Assembly: GCF_004664715.2 (NCBI RefSeq)
Contig: NC_051073.1
Span: 62,610,379 to 62,674,378 of the forward strand
Origin: Peromyscus leucopus
Lineage: Eukaryota; Chordata; Mammalia; Rodentia; Cricetidae
Length of the DNA: 64,000 nucleotides
Direction of reading: 5' to 3'
This document shows, piece by piece, positions 33,380 through 44,594 of this stretch. The translations under genes were made by a program, and so were the position numbers. Numbering within the stretch: the first letter of the stretch is position 1; the number at the start of each line of letters is the position of its first letter. The notes under the pieces were generated by a model. The model was not told the DNA's origin, searched no databases, and was given only the letters and a program-made list of their open reading frames with translations.

Positions 33380-33535
33380 GGCTGGGCGGTGGTGGCGCAC
33401 GCCTTTAATCCCAGCACTCTGGAGGCAGAGCCAGGTGGATCTCTGTGAGTACGAGGCCAGCCTGGTCTACAGAGCAAGATCCAGGACAGGCACCAAAACT
33501 ACACAGAGAAACCCTGTATTGAAAAACAAAACAAA
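33380..33535 (+). mobile_element. B1 SINE
   Basis: 'ggctgggcggtggtggcgca' to 'gaaaccctgtattgaaaaac'; young-looking. Confidence 0.95.
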
Positions 33536-33617
33536 ACAAACCCCGCGCCCCCCAAAAGACTCAAAACAAAACAAAACAGAAAACACAAAAGAACATATCA
33601 TTAAAAAAAGGCTTCAT

Positions 33618-33800
33618 GGGGCTGGAGAGATGGCTCTGATTAAGAGCACTGACTGCTCTTCCAGAGAACCCAGGTTCAATTCCCAGCACCCACATGGCAG
33701 CTCACAACTGTCTGTAACTCCAGTTCCAACGGATCCCACATACAGACATATATGCAGGCAAAACACCAATGTACATAAAATAAAAATAAGTAATTTTTTA
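33618..33800 (+). mobile_element. B2 SINE
   Basis: 'ggggctggagagatggctct' to 'acataaaataaaaataag'. Confidence 0.93.
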
Positions 33801-33927
33801 AATGGAGAAGATACTTGCAAACCACATGTAAAGGAATTATATCCAGAATATGTAGAAAGTTCTTACAGCTCAGATATAAGAAGTTACATCCTATTGAGAT
33901 CCTTTGTCCATATTTAACGTTGGATAA

Positions 33928-33929
<2 letters not shown>

Positions 33930-33974
<45 letters not shown>

Positions 33975-34125
33975 ATCCACTATGTGTGTGCAGATGCTCT
34001 TAGAGGCCACAAGGGGGCAGCAAGTCCTCTGCAACTAGAGGACTTGTTGATTTCCCAGACCCCTAATGTGTATGCTAGAAATCAAATCAGCCCTTTGCAA
34101 GAGCAGTGAGCAGTCTTAATTGTCA
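33930..34125 (-). mobile_element. (GT)n and B2 relic
   Basis: (GT)21 at 33930-33971 leads into a reverse-orientation B2 body ('agatgctcttagaggccaca' to 'ttgcaagagcagtgagcagt'). Confidence 0.7.
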
Positions 34126-34169
34126 AGGCTTCTCTGTAGCCCTGAGTTTTTGTTTTTCTTGTTTTGTTT

Positions 34170-34325
34170 TGTTTCATTTTGTTTTGAGACAAGGTTTCTC
34201 TATGTATCCCTGACTGTCCTGGAAATAACTCTGTAGACCAGGCTGGCCTCGAACTCACAGAGATCTACCTGGCTCTGCCTCCCGAGTGCTGCGATTAAAG
34301 GTGTGCACCACCACTGCCAGGCTCT
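34170..34325 (-). mobile_element. B1 SINE
   Basis: 'ttttgagacaaggtttctct' to 'caccaccactgccaggct'. Confidence 0.93.
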
Positions 34326-34454
34326 GAGTTCCAGGCTAGCCAGGGCTGCAAGGTGAGTCCCTCTCTATTAATTAATTAATTTGTTAATTAATAACCAGCA
34401 TTGAGGATGTGAAGAAATTGATGACTTATATACTGTCATGGAAAATGGAAAATG

Positions 34455-34548
34455 GCCCAAAGGTGGTCTATAGAGTGAGTTCCAGGACAGGCACCAAAAC
34501 TACACAGAGAAACCCTGTCTTGAAAACAAACAAACAAACAAACAAAAA
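34455..34548 (+). mobile_element. B1 right-half fragment
   Basis: 'ggtctatagagtgagttcca' to 'accctgtcttgaaaacaaac'. Confidence 0.85.
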
Positions 34549-34557
34549 ATGAAGGCT

Positions 34558-34795
34558 ATGGGCTGGGGATACAGCTCAGTGGTTAAGAACCATACTGCTC
34601 TTGCAGAGGACCAGAGTTTGTTTCCCACGACCCGTGTCACATGGCTCAAAACTGCCTCTAACTCCAGCTCCAAGAGAATTTGATATCTTTGTCCTCTGAG
34701 GGCACCTGCATTCACATGCACATACACACACCCAGACACACGGGCATACACATCTTTTTTTATTAAGTAAAAAACAAACAAACAAACAAAAAACT
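34558..34795 (+). mobile_element. B2 SINE
   Basis: 'atgggctggggatacagctc' to an A-rich tail with (AAAC)n. Confidence 0.88.
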
Positions 34796-34983
34796 GTTAA
34801 TGAAGAAGGCCTGATACATGCTACAACATAGATGGGCATTGGACATATTGATTATTCTCAGTGAAAGACGACACAGAGAGATCACATACTGTGTGTTTCC
34901 ATTTAGAGGAAATGTCCAGAATAAGGAAACCCTGGAGGACCACATGCAGATTACTAGTTGCCAGGCACTAAGAAAGGGGGGGG

Positions 34984-35172
34984 AGGGGCTCTACAGATGG
35001 CCAGTGCTTGAGAGTGCTTGCTGCCCTTGGAGAGGACCCAAGTTCAATTCCTCAACTCCAGCTCCAGGGGGATCCAGTGCCCTCTTCCGACCTCTGTAGG
35101 CACCTGCACACATGTATCATACACATACACAGACACACACATACAGATCATTTAAAACAATCTTTTAAAAGG
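34984..35172 (+). mobile_element. B2 SINE
   Basis: 'aggggctctacagatggcca' to 'atcatttaaaacaatc'. Confidence 0.85.
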
Positions 35173-35434
35173 GGACTGGATGAGGAGGCTGTGGGTGTGG
35201 GGTCTTTTTGTTGTATGTGTGTGTGAGATAATCTTAAAATCAGGTAGTGGTGAATGAAGGTCACCCAATCTTGTGGAAGCACCCCAGCCATTTCGTGGTC
35301 TACTGTAGAGTTGAAAGGGCTGAGTTTGCAGTAGATGAACTGCAGCTCAGTTAAGCTGTTTCTAAATAGCTCAAGCTGGGGGTGGAGCCCTGTTGGTAAC
35401 ATGCATGCCTAACAAGGCCCGGGTTCTCTCCTTA

Positions 35435-35590
35435 AAGTCAGACAAAGCAGCCAGTGGCACTGGAGAAGCCCCACACTTGGGAGGTGGAGGCAGGAAAATC
35501 GGAAGCTCAAAGTTAACCTTAGCCACATGGTGAGCATGAGGCTAGCCTGGGATACATAAGACCTTGTCTGATAGAAGAACAAACTCCAAG
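35435..35590 (+). mobile_element. Old B1-like SINE
   Basis: 'gcagccagtggcactggaga' and 'taagaccttgtctgatag' mark a highly diverged B1. Confidence 0.5.
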
Positions 35591-35751
35591 TGCATAGCGA
35601 GAGTTGACTTTAGTGAAAGAGAAGGGGGGACCAGCTATTAATAGCAGGTAATTATTCAAAAATTAGGTCAAAAATGATGGGGAGGAACAACAGATGTGAG
35701 GAGGAACATGCCAACTGAGGGTTGGAGGATTAACATGGACGTTTAAGCTTC

Positions 35752-35884
35752 AGAGTTCCTGGAACTCTTTGCGCCTTTCCTGGAACTCGCTTTGGAGACC
35801 AGGCTGGCCTCGAACTCACAGAGATCTGCCTGGCTCTGCCTCCCAGGTGCTGGGATTAAAGGCGTGTGCCACCACCGCCCAGCT
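35752..35884 (-). mobile_element. B1 SINE
   Basis: The right part begins 'ctttgcgcctttcctggaac' and the left end is 'gccaccaccgcccagct'; the poly-A side is missing. Confidence 0.92.
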
Positions 35885-36112
35885 TGATCAAGGCTTCTAG
35901 TGGCGGTAAGATTTGGGGACTGGCTCCAGCAAGCCACTCACCATGGTATGCAGCTGCTGGGAAAAGGGGTGGCAGTATTGAACGACACAGGCCAGGGGAC
36001 CTCGCTTTGAATGCCACTACACTGTTTTGTGTAGGAAACTTAGCAGGGTAAGTTATGACCAGACCCCGGTGGAATCAGAACCAGAGAAACTGTTGGCATG
36101 GATTTGGGTTCT

Positions 36113-36315
36113 CCTCTACTGTGGTCCTGGGGATCAAACCCAGGACCTCAGACGTTCTGGGCAAGTGCTCTACCACTGTATCCTCAAACCCTTTTCACTT
36201 TTTATTTTAAGACAGGGTCTTAAGTTGCCCAGGCTATCCTTGAACTTTCGATTTCTGGTCTCAATATCCCCCATGGCTGGGATGACAAGCCTGTACCACC
36301 AGGCCCAGCTGGGTA
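36113..36315 (-). mobile_element. ID-like tail plus B1 (B4-class composite)
   Basis: 'gggcaagtgctctaccactg' (ID-like) is followed by the reverse B1 'ttttaagacagggtcttaag' to 'accaccaggcccagct'. Confidence 0.7.
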
Positions 36316-36908
36316 GTTTTTGTTTTGTTCCGTTTGTTTGAGAACAACCTTTGTTATTGTATGTTAGGGTCTGAATCCGACCTTCACTCAGAGTCCAAGG
36401 AGAACGGAAAATATGATTTGAAAAAGAAAGACACATGCACTGTTCTGAACCCTTCAAAGGGACGTATGAGTCACTGCCTGGAGGTTAAGGTACATTCCCT
36501 AGCAGTCTGCTGGCCAGTAGAGTGTCCTTTTCCGTGGGAGAAGCTTCACAGTGGCCTAGATCCTGAAGTTAAACTGACAGCAGGTTCTGCTGCATGTGAC
36601 TTTAGGCCAGTGACCCAGTCAACCTCTTTGCGTCTGTTTTTCCTCACCTGTCAAGTGATAACATCTCTGAGAAGGACTGAATTGTGTCTTCACTCCCACA
36701 GAATGTTGAAGCCCTAACTCTCCCTCAGTGAGATGGCATTTGGAGACGGGGCCTTTGAAAGATGATTACGGTTAAATAAGGTTGATGTGGATTAGTGTGT
36801 ACCGTTAGATAAGGCCCTTGTGAGAGGAGTTAGTGTGTAGGAGGGGACCAAGAAAGCTCCTCCCATCTGAGGATGCACAAAGAAGATCGTTATCTGTATG
36901 CTAGCAAG
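36316..36908. other. Unassigned intergenic sequence
   Basis: No recognisable repeat or gene. It leads into the minisatellite. Confidence 0.5.
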
Positions 36909-37195
36909 AGGGCTCACACCAGAAAGCAAGAAAGATCACACCAGAAAACAAGAGGGCTCACACCAGAAAGCAAGAAGGAACATACCAGAAAGCAAAAAGG
37001 ATCACACCAGAAAGCAAGAGGGCTCACACCAGAAAGCAAGAAAGATCACACCAGAAAACAAGAGGGTTCACACCAGAAAGCAATAGGGCTCACACCAGGA
37101 AGCAAAAAGGTTCACACCAGAAAGCAAGAAGGATCACACCAGAAAGCAAGAGGCTCACACCAGAAAGCAAGAAGGCTCACACCGGAAAGCAAGCA
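36909..37195 (+). repeat. 22-bp minisatellite, about 13 copies
   Basis: The unit is approximately 'ggctcacaccagaaagcaag' plus 'aa'; variants alternate 'gggctc' with 'agatc' or 'ggatc'. As 22 is not a multiple of three, a frame reads the repeat in all three phases in turn and stays open because no phase has a stop, giving a 22-residue period (HTRKQ, SHQKA, LTPES). Confidence 0.95.
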
Positions 37196-37199
37196 CACT

Positions 37200-37740
37200 G
37201 CCCCTGGATCCTGGACTTCCTGCCTCTAGAACTGAGAAAACCCATTCCTGTTGTTCGAGCCATCCAGCCATGTCCAGTATTTGATGATCGCAGCCCAAGC
37301 TAAGACAACGCCCGTCTTGGAGGAGTTGCGGCGTTAGATGAAATGATGCCTTTTAAGCGCTTGAGCTTGTGTCTAGGACACACCATGCCAAGTGCTTTGC
37401 CACTGCTAACTGTTGCTGTTAGAAGGATAGAGTTTGCCTGCCAAGCAGAATGAACACTCACGGTGTGGGTGGGGGTGGGAAAGCTGACTTCTGCTGGTCA
37501 GCTCTCTGCAAACACTTTTTTTTTGTTGGTGGTGTTTGGGGGGGTACATGGGGGGAGATGGCCACTTTGTCCCTCAAATGAAGTGGAGTTTTCTAGCCAT
37601 ATCTTGATTTTACAGCTAGACCTGTCTGTGTGTCTCTGTAGACAGAGAGTCCTAATAGCGTTATCTGGAGTCACCAGCACGTGCAGTTGGCAGGTAGCAG
37701 GGGGGCACAGTCACCTCAGCCTCAAGGTCACCTAGCTCCT
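37200..37740. other. Unassigned intergenic sequence
   Basis: No gene or known repeat recognised; a short G-rich stretch lies at about 37535-37560. Confidence 0.5.
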
Positions 37741-37765
37741 CCTACAGGTTTCCCCTGGCCATTCT

Positions 37766-37787
37766 ATTCTTTTTCTTTCTTTCTTTT

Positions 37788-37822
<35 letters not shown>

Positions 37823-37897
37823 CTTTGGCTCTACTCACAAGATCGCCTCTGCAGGTTGTTCGTACTGGCCTCTATTCTTATTGTTTATATTTCTTCG

Positions 37898-37933
<36 letters not shown>
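37766..37933. repeat. CT-rich/T run and (GT)n
   Basis: A pyrimidine stretch with a T run of about 33 (37790-37822) and (GT)16 at 37902-37933. Confidence 0.95.
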
Positions 37934-37934
<1 letters not shown>

Positions 37935-38044
37935 TCAGAGACATGCAGGTTGTTCGCATCATGTGGTTCTGGCTGCCTCAGCTGCTGCCAGAACTCTCCC
38001 TGGCCACTCTCTGCCCTTCCCCCTCCCGGACGACTCTGTAGTGC

Positions 38045-38131
38045 CTGGCGCTGGCCTCGAACTCACAGAGATCCGCCTGGCTCTGCCTCCTGAGTGCTGG
38101 GATTAAAGGCATGTGCCACCACCGCTTGGAC
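38045..38131 (-). mobile_element. B1 left-half fragment
   Basis: 'ctggcctcgaactcacagag' to 'gtgccaccaccgcttgga'. Confidence 0.88.
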
Positions 38132-38235
38132 TGCAAATCTTGGTGGCACTGCCCCTTACTGTGGATGATGTGAGCAAACTATTTTGGCAAGCCTCGTCTG
38201 AGAAAACAGGAAAACTTGTCCAGAATGTGCAGTAC

Positions 38236-38425
38236 AGAGGGCTGGAAGGATGCCTCAGCAGTCAAGAGTGTCTGGTGCTTTTGCCGGGTAGCTGATTTCG
38301 GTTCTCAGCACCCAATCAGGTGGCTCACAACTCTCTGTAACTCCAGCTTTAGGGGATTGACACCCACTTCTGGCCTCTCAGGGCACCCACACTCTCGTGG
38401 CGTACGTTTCCACAGACGGACACTA
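38236..38425 (+). mobile_element. B2 SINE interrupted in its tail
   Basis: The B2 body 'agggctggaaggatgcctca' ends 'cagacggacac'. The LTR-like element follows, and B2-like tail text resumes at about 38838-38875 ('cagacacacatacataaaaa'). Confidence 0.75.
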
Positions 38426-38806
38426 TGTTGGTTTGCTTTCTATTGCTAAGAGGAACCATGACCAAAAGGAGCTTGGGGAGGAAAGGGTTATTTCGTTCAT
38501 ACCCCTCCATCAAGGAGGGAAGTCAGGCAGGAAATAAAGGCAGGAATCTAGAAGCGGAAACTGAAGCAGAGGCCATGGAGGGGTGATGCTCCCTGGGGTC
38601 TCCTCATGGTTTGCTCAACAGACTTTCTGCACCCCAGGACCACCTGCTCCAGGATGACAGCGCCCACAGGGGCTGGGCCTTCCCACAGGAATCATTAATT
38701 TTAAAAAATGCCCTATAGAATTACCTACAGGCCAATCTGGCAGAGAGGCGTTTACTCATTGGAGGTTTCCTCTTCCCAGATGACTCCAGCTTGTGTCAAG
38801 TTGACA
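38426..38806 (-). mobile_element. LTR-like rodent repeat inserted in B2 tail
   Basis: Reverse orientation of the family at 59429-59808: 'ctttctattgctaagagg' at one end and 'ttgtgtcaagttgaca' at the other. The outer bases fit TG...CA polarity, but the exact family name is uncertain. Confidence 0.65.
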
Positions 38807-38875
38807 AACAAGCAAACAAACAAACAACAGACCAGCACAGACACACATACATAAAAATAAAATCCTTCTTAAAAC

Positions 38876-40129
38876 AACGAACGTGTTTAGTACAGTGCCA
38901 GCACCTGTCTACACCAGGCTGTGCTGGAAACTCTCTTCCAGCGGTGATGAACGCAGAGGGGATGCATGGTTCTTCTTGTTGTAGAACCAGGACGCCGCTC
39001 TGTCTGTTAGCTTAGAACCAGGATAGCATGAAACCTGGAGTGAAGGTGAAGAAATGCCCCAGAGAACGCGGCAGGGGGTCTGGGGAGCGCTGTGGGTCTC
39101 CTAAGAGGAAGTCAGACACTGAAGAAGGCCCGGGGGAGGGACCATCATGCTCATCACGCTGGTACTCCCTTAGTGAAATGACTGCAGTTCATCCGAACCC
39201 TGATTCCACCGCTCACCCCTCCTCGTCCACGTGGGCAGGAACTCTTTAGCGATTTCCCAGCCCAGGGGGAATGATTTGGCTGCTGGGCTCCAAGAGAACC
39301 ACAGCCTTGCCCTGGAAGAACCTCTGCTTGTTGTGGGCGTTTAAAAAAGCAAACAGGCGGTCTGGTGCTTGTGTTTGGGAGCGGAAAGGAAGGGGCGGGG
39401 TTAAAAGGGAGCCGCTCACATTGGGGTGGAATGCGATGTTGTCTTGCACTGTCTGTCTGTCTGTCCTAACACCTTTGTGCTCGATGCCTGTTCAACCTAA
39501 AGATATGTCACTACACACCCAGTCCACAGCCCCATTAGCCTTCCAAAGCTGCTTTAGAAAATGGGAACAAAGCCCCCCGTGTGACGGGTCTCTTGGCCAT
39601 TTTTAGACTCTTTTGGCTAGTAGTACAGGTAGGATCTTGCTCACAGAAGCCCATACAAATGACCAAGCTGAAGTCACATGACCTTTCTTTGTCACATGCC
39701 AGGTGTTGCCTTGGGAAAGCAGGGACAGGACAAGCAGCTGATGCTCATTAGCATGAAATTACAGAGATGGGGATTCTGGGTACACACGTGGCCTGCTTCC
39801 AAAATGGCACGCAGATTTATTGTCCATGAAATGAGGCAGGAGGCAGGAGAGTGCTGGTTTCCTCAGGAAGAAGCTCTGTGCCCAGATCCCTTCTGAAAAG
39901 CGCTCATCCTCTCCCACAAGCCCAACAGAAAACAGAGGGCCACGATGTCTCCATTTGTTCTCTGCGCAGGAGTAGGCGGCAACTGATTTTAAAACTTTCT
40001 TGCAGCGATTAGATACATTTTGAAGGGACTCTGGCCAACCACAATGTGGCAAACATGTCTCTGGCAGGCCCTGCTCGCCCTTCTCCCCCATCCCCTCTGC
40101 CTTGCTAAAAAACCATGAGATTACATTCC
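38876..40129. other. Unassigned intergenic sequence
   Basis: No repeat recognised. Short frames occur on both strands (for example minus 39246-39449), but I recognise no protein and see no matching splice or retrocopy features. A (GTCT)n run lies at 39450-39464. Confidence 0.45.
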
Positions 40130-40549
40130 TGAAGCTAGCCACCAAGGTCTATGCCTTATTTGGACACTTCCTCCTCCTGAGGCTGACTACCAAGGTCCAA
40201 CTACCAAAGTTATGAAGTTGAGCAATCAAAAGCTCTCTTTGGCTCACCTAATTAACATGTCCAATTAAAATTAATAACATCCTAACACAGGGGTTTCCCC
40301 TTCTCCCTTTATAAATGGCCATTTTCCTATGTCCCACGTCTGTCTCCTCTCTATCCAGAGGCAGTCCTTTGTCCCCCTGGGACAAATACCCCTCCCCCTC
40401 CCCCTTGTTCCCTCCCCCTTCTCCCTCATCCTCTATCTCCTGTCTTTGTCTCTTATTCCCTGCCCTCTGTTCCTCTGGGGCAAATAAATCTCTTTTGTGC
40501 TTAGAACTTGGTCTTGGAGTGTCCTGAGCTGATACTAATCTCTTAAACA
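40130..40549 (+). mobile_element. Putative solo LTR
   Basis: It starts TGAAGC and ends TTAAACA. It holds a TATA-like 'cctttataaatgg' at about 40308, a C/T-rich stretch (40380-40450), and AATAAA at 40484 followed by 'tcttttgtgcttagaacttg'. This ordering of TATA, pyrimidine tract and poly(A) signal is LTR-like. No target duplication was identified and the ends are provisional. Confidence 0.5.
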
Positions 40550-40593
40550 TTTAAAAATACTTTTTTTTTAAATAAAAAAATAAAGTAAAAATA

Positions 40594-40993
<400 letters not shown>

Positions 40994-41089
40994 AAGTAAA
41001 AGTAGTTCTATTATTGTGTAACCCTTAGAGGATTTAATAGGCAAGTCTTCATGAGGCAGCCAGAAGAGACTGAGCCTACAAAGTCCCTG

Positions 41090-41232
41090 GAGGCCAGGTA
41101 TAGTGTCTTAAGCCTGTGAGCACAGCACACATTAGTTTGAAGCCAGTCTGGGCTAAATAGCAAGTTTCAGGCCAGCCTGGGCTACAGAGTGAGACCTTGC
41201 ATCAAAACAAACAGACAGACAGACAGACAGAC
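41090..41232 (+). mobile_element. Old B1 SINE with (CAGA)n tail
   Basis: 'ggaggccaggtatagtgtct' to 'gtgagaccttgcatcaaaac', then (ACAG)n at 41209-41233. Confidence 0.75.
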
Positions 41233-41926
41233 AGGAAGTGAGTGGCAGGTGAGGAGGCCAAAATGACAAGATACTGGTGTTCTCAAGTATCCGGATTCCC
41301 AAACCTAATAATCCCAACCTGTGCAGAGCGAAAGGAAGCCCAACAGAATTCTGTTTTGAAATGCCACGTCTGAGTCGTGGACTATTCAGGAGAGGGTGTT
41401 TTACTGGCGTGCTAAGCTTGGAGAAAAGCCTGAAGAGGATGGATGCTGAGACTTCCTCCTCTGCTTCTTCCTCCACCCTGCCACAAATCAACTCCACTCA
41501 AGATGATGAGGTCGTGGAACACCGTGACAGGAGGGGAGTAGGGTTACCAGACCCTGGCCGCCTAAGCATCAGCAAATTGGAAGTACATAGTTGTGGTTGG
41601 CAGCTAGCCTAGTTGATGGTTCTGACTTGGGCCATCTTCTAACCTTCCTTTCCCTTGGGACGATGAATAACGTCTCCTATGGGTTCTGTGCTTAAAGCCC
41701 ATACGGGGGCTCTGTTTGTGTTTGCATGAATTAAACTTTGAAAACGCAGATCAGGAGTGATCCTTCATATAACAACTTCTCCCTTCCTACCTCTGCCCGG
41801 GCACTGTGAGCAGGCTAGAACCATGTGCCATGTGAACCCAACACGTAGCCTGGTACAGTGGACCTCTGTAAGTGCTCGTGGAATAAAGGAGTGATGGAGA
41901 CCTTTCAGAGGGAAGATGCATCCTCT
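41233..41926. other. Unassigned intergenic sequence
   Basis: A plus frame of 111 codons (41277-41612) is open. I recognise no protein in it, and there is no ORF-flanking evidence. Confidence 0.45.
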
Positions 41927-42129
41927 TTCCTGGCCTGGCATCTTCCCACAGCAGGTCACAACTCTGCAGTCCATTGGCATGTAGCTGAATGTTATTTTCT
42001 TGGCTGTTGGGGAAGGTTGCTTTGTCCCAGAAGTCCATTGTGTGGTGGCATTTATGATAGGTTCACACAAGGCCAGAGGGTCAAGCCATCTCATACCCTC
42101 TCACATCAGCCATAGCCTTCCATGGAATT

Positions 42130-42263
42130 TTTTTCCTTCGAGACAGGGTTTCTCTGTGTGGTTTTGGTGCCTGTCCTGGATCTCTCTCTGTAGACCAGGC
42201 TGGCCTTGAACTCACAGAGATCCGAGTGCTGGGATTAAAGGCATGTGCCACCACCGCCCAGCT
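42130..42263 (-). mobile_element. B1 SINE, internally shortened (left copy)
   Basis: 'ttcgagacagggtttctctg' to 'gccaccaccgcccagctc'. About 20 bases around 'gatccgagtgctggga' are missing relative to full B1. The same deletion occurs in the right copy at 48554-48688. Confidence 0.93.
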
Positions 42264-42295
42264 CCGAGACAGTTTTCCAAATGCCAAAATAGATG

Positions 42296-42441
42296 TGGTG
42301 GTTTGGATGGGAATGACTCCCGTAGGTTCATAAATTTGAATATTTGGTCCCCAGGTGGAGAAACTACTTGGGAAGGATTCGAAGCTGTGACCTTGTTAGA
42401 TGTGTGTCTGAGGTTTCAAAAGGCTCATGAATTAATTCTCA

Positions 42442-42482
<41 letters not shown>

Positions 42483-42619
42483 GCCTCCTGGTTGTGGATC
42501 AAGATGGGCCGCTCTCAGCTGTTCCTGCTGCCAAGCCCTTGTTCTGCCATCGTGGACTCTGACCCTCTGAAACTGTAAGACCAATTAAACACTGTCTTTT
42601 CTATCGCTGTGATAAGACA
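42296..42619 (+). mobile_element. MaLR-type LTR (left copy)
   Basis: It starts 'tggtggtttggatgggaatg', ends 'gctgtgataagaca', contains 'gaccaattaaacactgtctt' near the 3' end and an internal (CT)n at 42444-42480. Confidence 0.75.
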
Positions 42620-42667
42620 CGAAGATCAGGCAACTTATAAAAATGACTGAGATCCTAGGAGACCAGA

Positions 42668-42940
42668 AGGAAGCTGAGCACGGCACATGCCTGTAATCTC
42701 AGCACTTGACAGGCAGAGGCTGGTCTGGGCTACACAGCAAGCTCAAAGCCAGTCTGGGTTACATGAAAACTGGCTGAGAGGGTAGGGGTGGGGAAGGAGA
42801 GAGAAAGAGGGGGGGAGGGAGGGGGGAGAGAGAGAAAAGAGAGACAGGGAGGAAGGGAAGGAGAGAGGGGGGAGAAAAAGAGAAAGGGAGGAGAGAAAAA
42901 GGAAGGTAGGTGGGGAGAGAGAGAGAGAGAGATGAAAATT
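42668..42940 (+). mobile_element. B1 fragment followed by long GA tract (left copy)
   Basis: 'gctgagcacggcacatgcct' to 'gggttacatgaaaac' is an old B1. 42780-42933 is almost entirely purine (GGGGA/GA/GGAA). Confidence 0.8.
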
Positions 42941-43315
42941 AATGTCCGCAGGAAAACAATTCATTTGTAGTCCAGAGGGAAGCCAGAGATGACTGAATTT
43001 GTCAGACCAGGAGACATAGGGGGAACATCAAATGATTAATGATGCCAAAGGCCACTTTCTACAAAAAGAAAATTATAAAATGCTACAGGTATGGTGACAT
43101 GCATAGTTAGTAAGAAATAGGTAAGATTATCCAGTGGAATGAGAAAAAGATTAACTCAGACTAGCCAGAGGATACCTAGATGAAGCCCCTGATGAACGAC
43201 CCAGAGAGAGGTATTCCTTTTCTCAGGGAGTTTGTAGTCATTCTCTCTCTGGTCTTAGAGCATTTGGGCTCAGAATGTCAAAACCACGAAAGCAATTTCT
43301 CACTCTCTGCCCACT

Positions 43316-43471
43316 CTCCCGAGTCCCAACACTCGGGAGGCAGAGGCAGGCGGATCTCTGTGAGTTCGAGGCCAGCCTGGTCTACCAAGTGAGTTCCAGG
43401 AAAGGCGCAAAACTGCACAGAGAAACCTTGTCTCGAAAAACCAAAATAAATAAATAAATAAATAAATAAAA
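43316..43471 (+). mobile_element. B1 SINE, 5'-truncated, present in left copy only
   Basis: It begins 'cccaacactcgggaggcaga' and ends 'cttgtctcgaaaaacc' plus (AAAT)n. The right copy has 'gtagccattaagtaaacacg' at the corresponding site. Confidence 0.9.
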
Positions 43472-43477
43472 ATGTAA

Positions 43478-43682
43478 GTGTGCTTATTTTATTTTATGTG
43501 TCTGAGTGTTTTACTAGCATGTATGTTTATGTACCACATATGTGGCTGGTGCCACCAGAGGCCAGAAGAAGGCATTGGATCCCCTGGAACTGGAGTTATG
43601 GATGGTTGTGAGGCATTCGGTGGGTTCTGGGACTTGAACCCAGTTAAGAGCGCTCTTAACTGCTGAGTCATCTCTGCAGCCC
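43478..43682 (-). mobile_element. B2 SINE (left copy)
   Basis: Reverse B2: the tail 'ttattttattttatgtgtct' is at the left and the head 'gagtcatctctgcagccc' at the right. Confidence 0.93.
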
Positions 43683-43832
43683 CATGACCAAATGTGTACC
43701 ACATGTGAGTAAAATGCCAAGCACTTAGCTATGCCCAAAGGATGCAATCGTGAGCTAGATGTCTTCTTTGTCTTCAGATTTGAGGGACAGAACAAGGAAG
43801 CCAGGTACTAAATAAGAAAAAAAAAGTGGGGG

Positions 43833-43915
43833 GGTTGGGGATTTAGCTCAGTGGTAGAGTGATTGCCTAGCAAACGCGAGGCTCTGGGTTCGGTCCTCAG
43901 CTCCAGGGGGAAAAT
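43833..43915 (+). mobile_element. ID SINE (left copy)
   Basis: 'ggggttggggatttagctca' to 'gttcggtcctcagctcc', very close to BC1/ID; an A-rich tail follows. Confidence 0.95.
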
Positions 43916-43977
43916 AAAATCTAACAAGAGGACTAGAGATATATTTCTCTCCACCATTCCAAATTTCTCCTTTTCTT

Positions 43978-44136
43978 TTCTTTTTTTTGGTTTTTCGAGA
44001 CATGGTTTCTCTGTGTAGTTTTGTGCCTTTCCTGGAGCTCACTTGGTAGCCCAGGCTGGCCTCGAACTCACAGAGATCCACCTGGCTCTGCCTCCTGAGT
44101 GCTGGAATTAAAGGCGTGCGCCACCACTGCCTGGCC
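43978..44136 (-). mobile_element. B1 SINE (left copy)
   Basis: 'tttttcgagacatggtttct' to 'gccaccactgcctggc', intact. The right copy at this site is badly eroded. Confidence 0.95.
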
Positions 44137-44431
44137 CCTTTTCTTCTCTTACCGTCACTACGGAGGCTAATGTGGAACTGGACACTCTTCTGCTGTGTAA
44201 AAAGTTGCTCAGCACGATGTAAATGGCCTAGAGGGTACATACTTAATCCTTCCTTCTTTGGGGGCAGCTTGACTCCACCACAAGCAGCTTTTTATAGCAC
44301 TTAGAGACATTCACATCCTGTAAACCATAGCTCATGACAGAAACTCAGTAACAGCAACCCATTCCAGCTCTTCTGGGCCATACCGTATGTTTCAATTTTT
44401 TAAAATTTTTATTTATTTACTTAGTTAGTTA

Positions 44432-44584
44432 GTTTTGGTTTTTTTGAGACAGGGTTTCTCTGTGTAGCTCTGGCTGTCCTGGATCTCGCCCTGTAGACCA
44501 GGCTGGCCTCGAACTCACAGAGATCCGCCTGCCTCTGCCTCCTGAGTGCTGGGATTAAAGGCGTGCACCACCACTGCCCTGCTA
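44432..44584 (-). mobile_element. B1 SINE (left copy)
   Basis: 'ggtttttttgagacagggtt' to 'caccaccactgccctgct'. Confidence 0.95.
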
Positions 44585-44594
44585 TTTTTTTTTA

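Noticed and set aside
36873..37229. Lys/Arg/Gln-rich 118-codon frame
   Set aside because: It is the 22-bp minisatellite read in cycling phases.
39246..39449. Minus frame with protein-like composition (NIAFHPNVSG, AHNKQRFFQG)
   Set aside because: I considered a galectin-like fragment but found no continuing homology, no exon junctions and no retrocopy tail.
43833..43915. tRNA gene
   Set aside because: It has tRNA-like A and B boxes but is an ID/BC1-type SINE with an A-rich tail, occurring again at 50170 and 57898.
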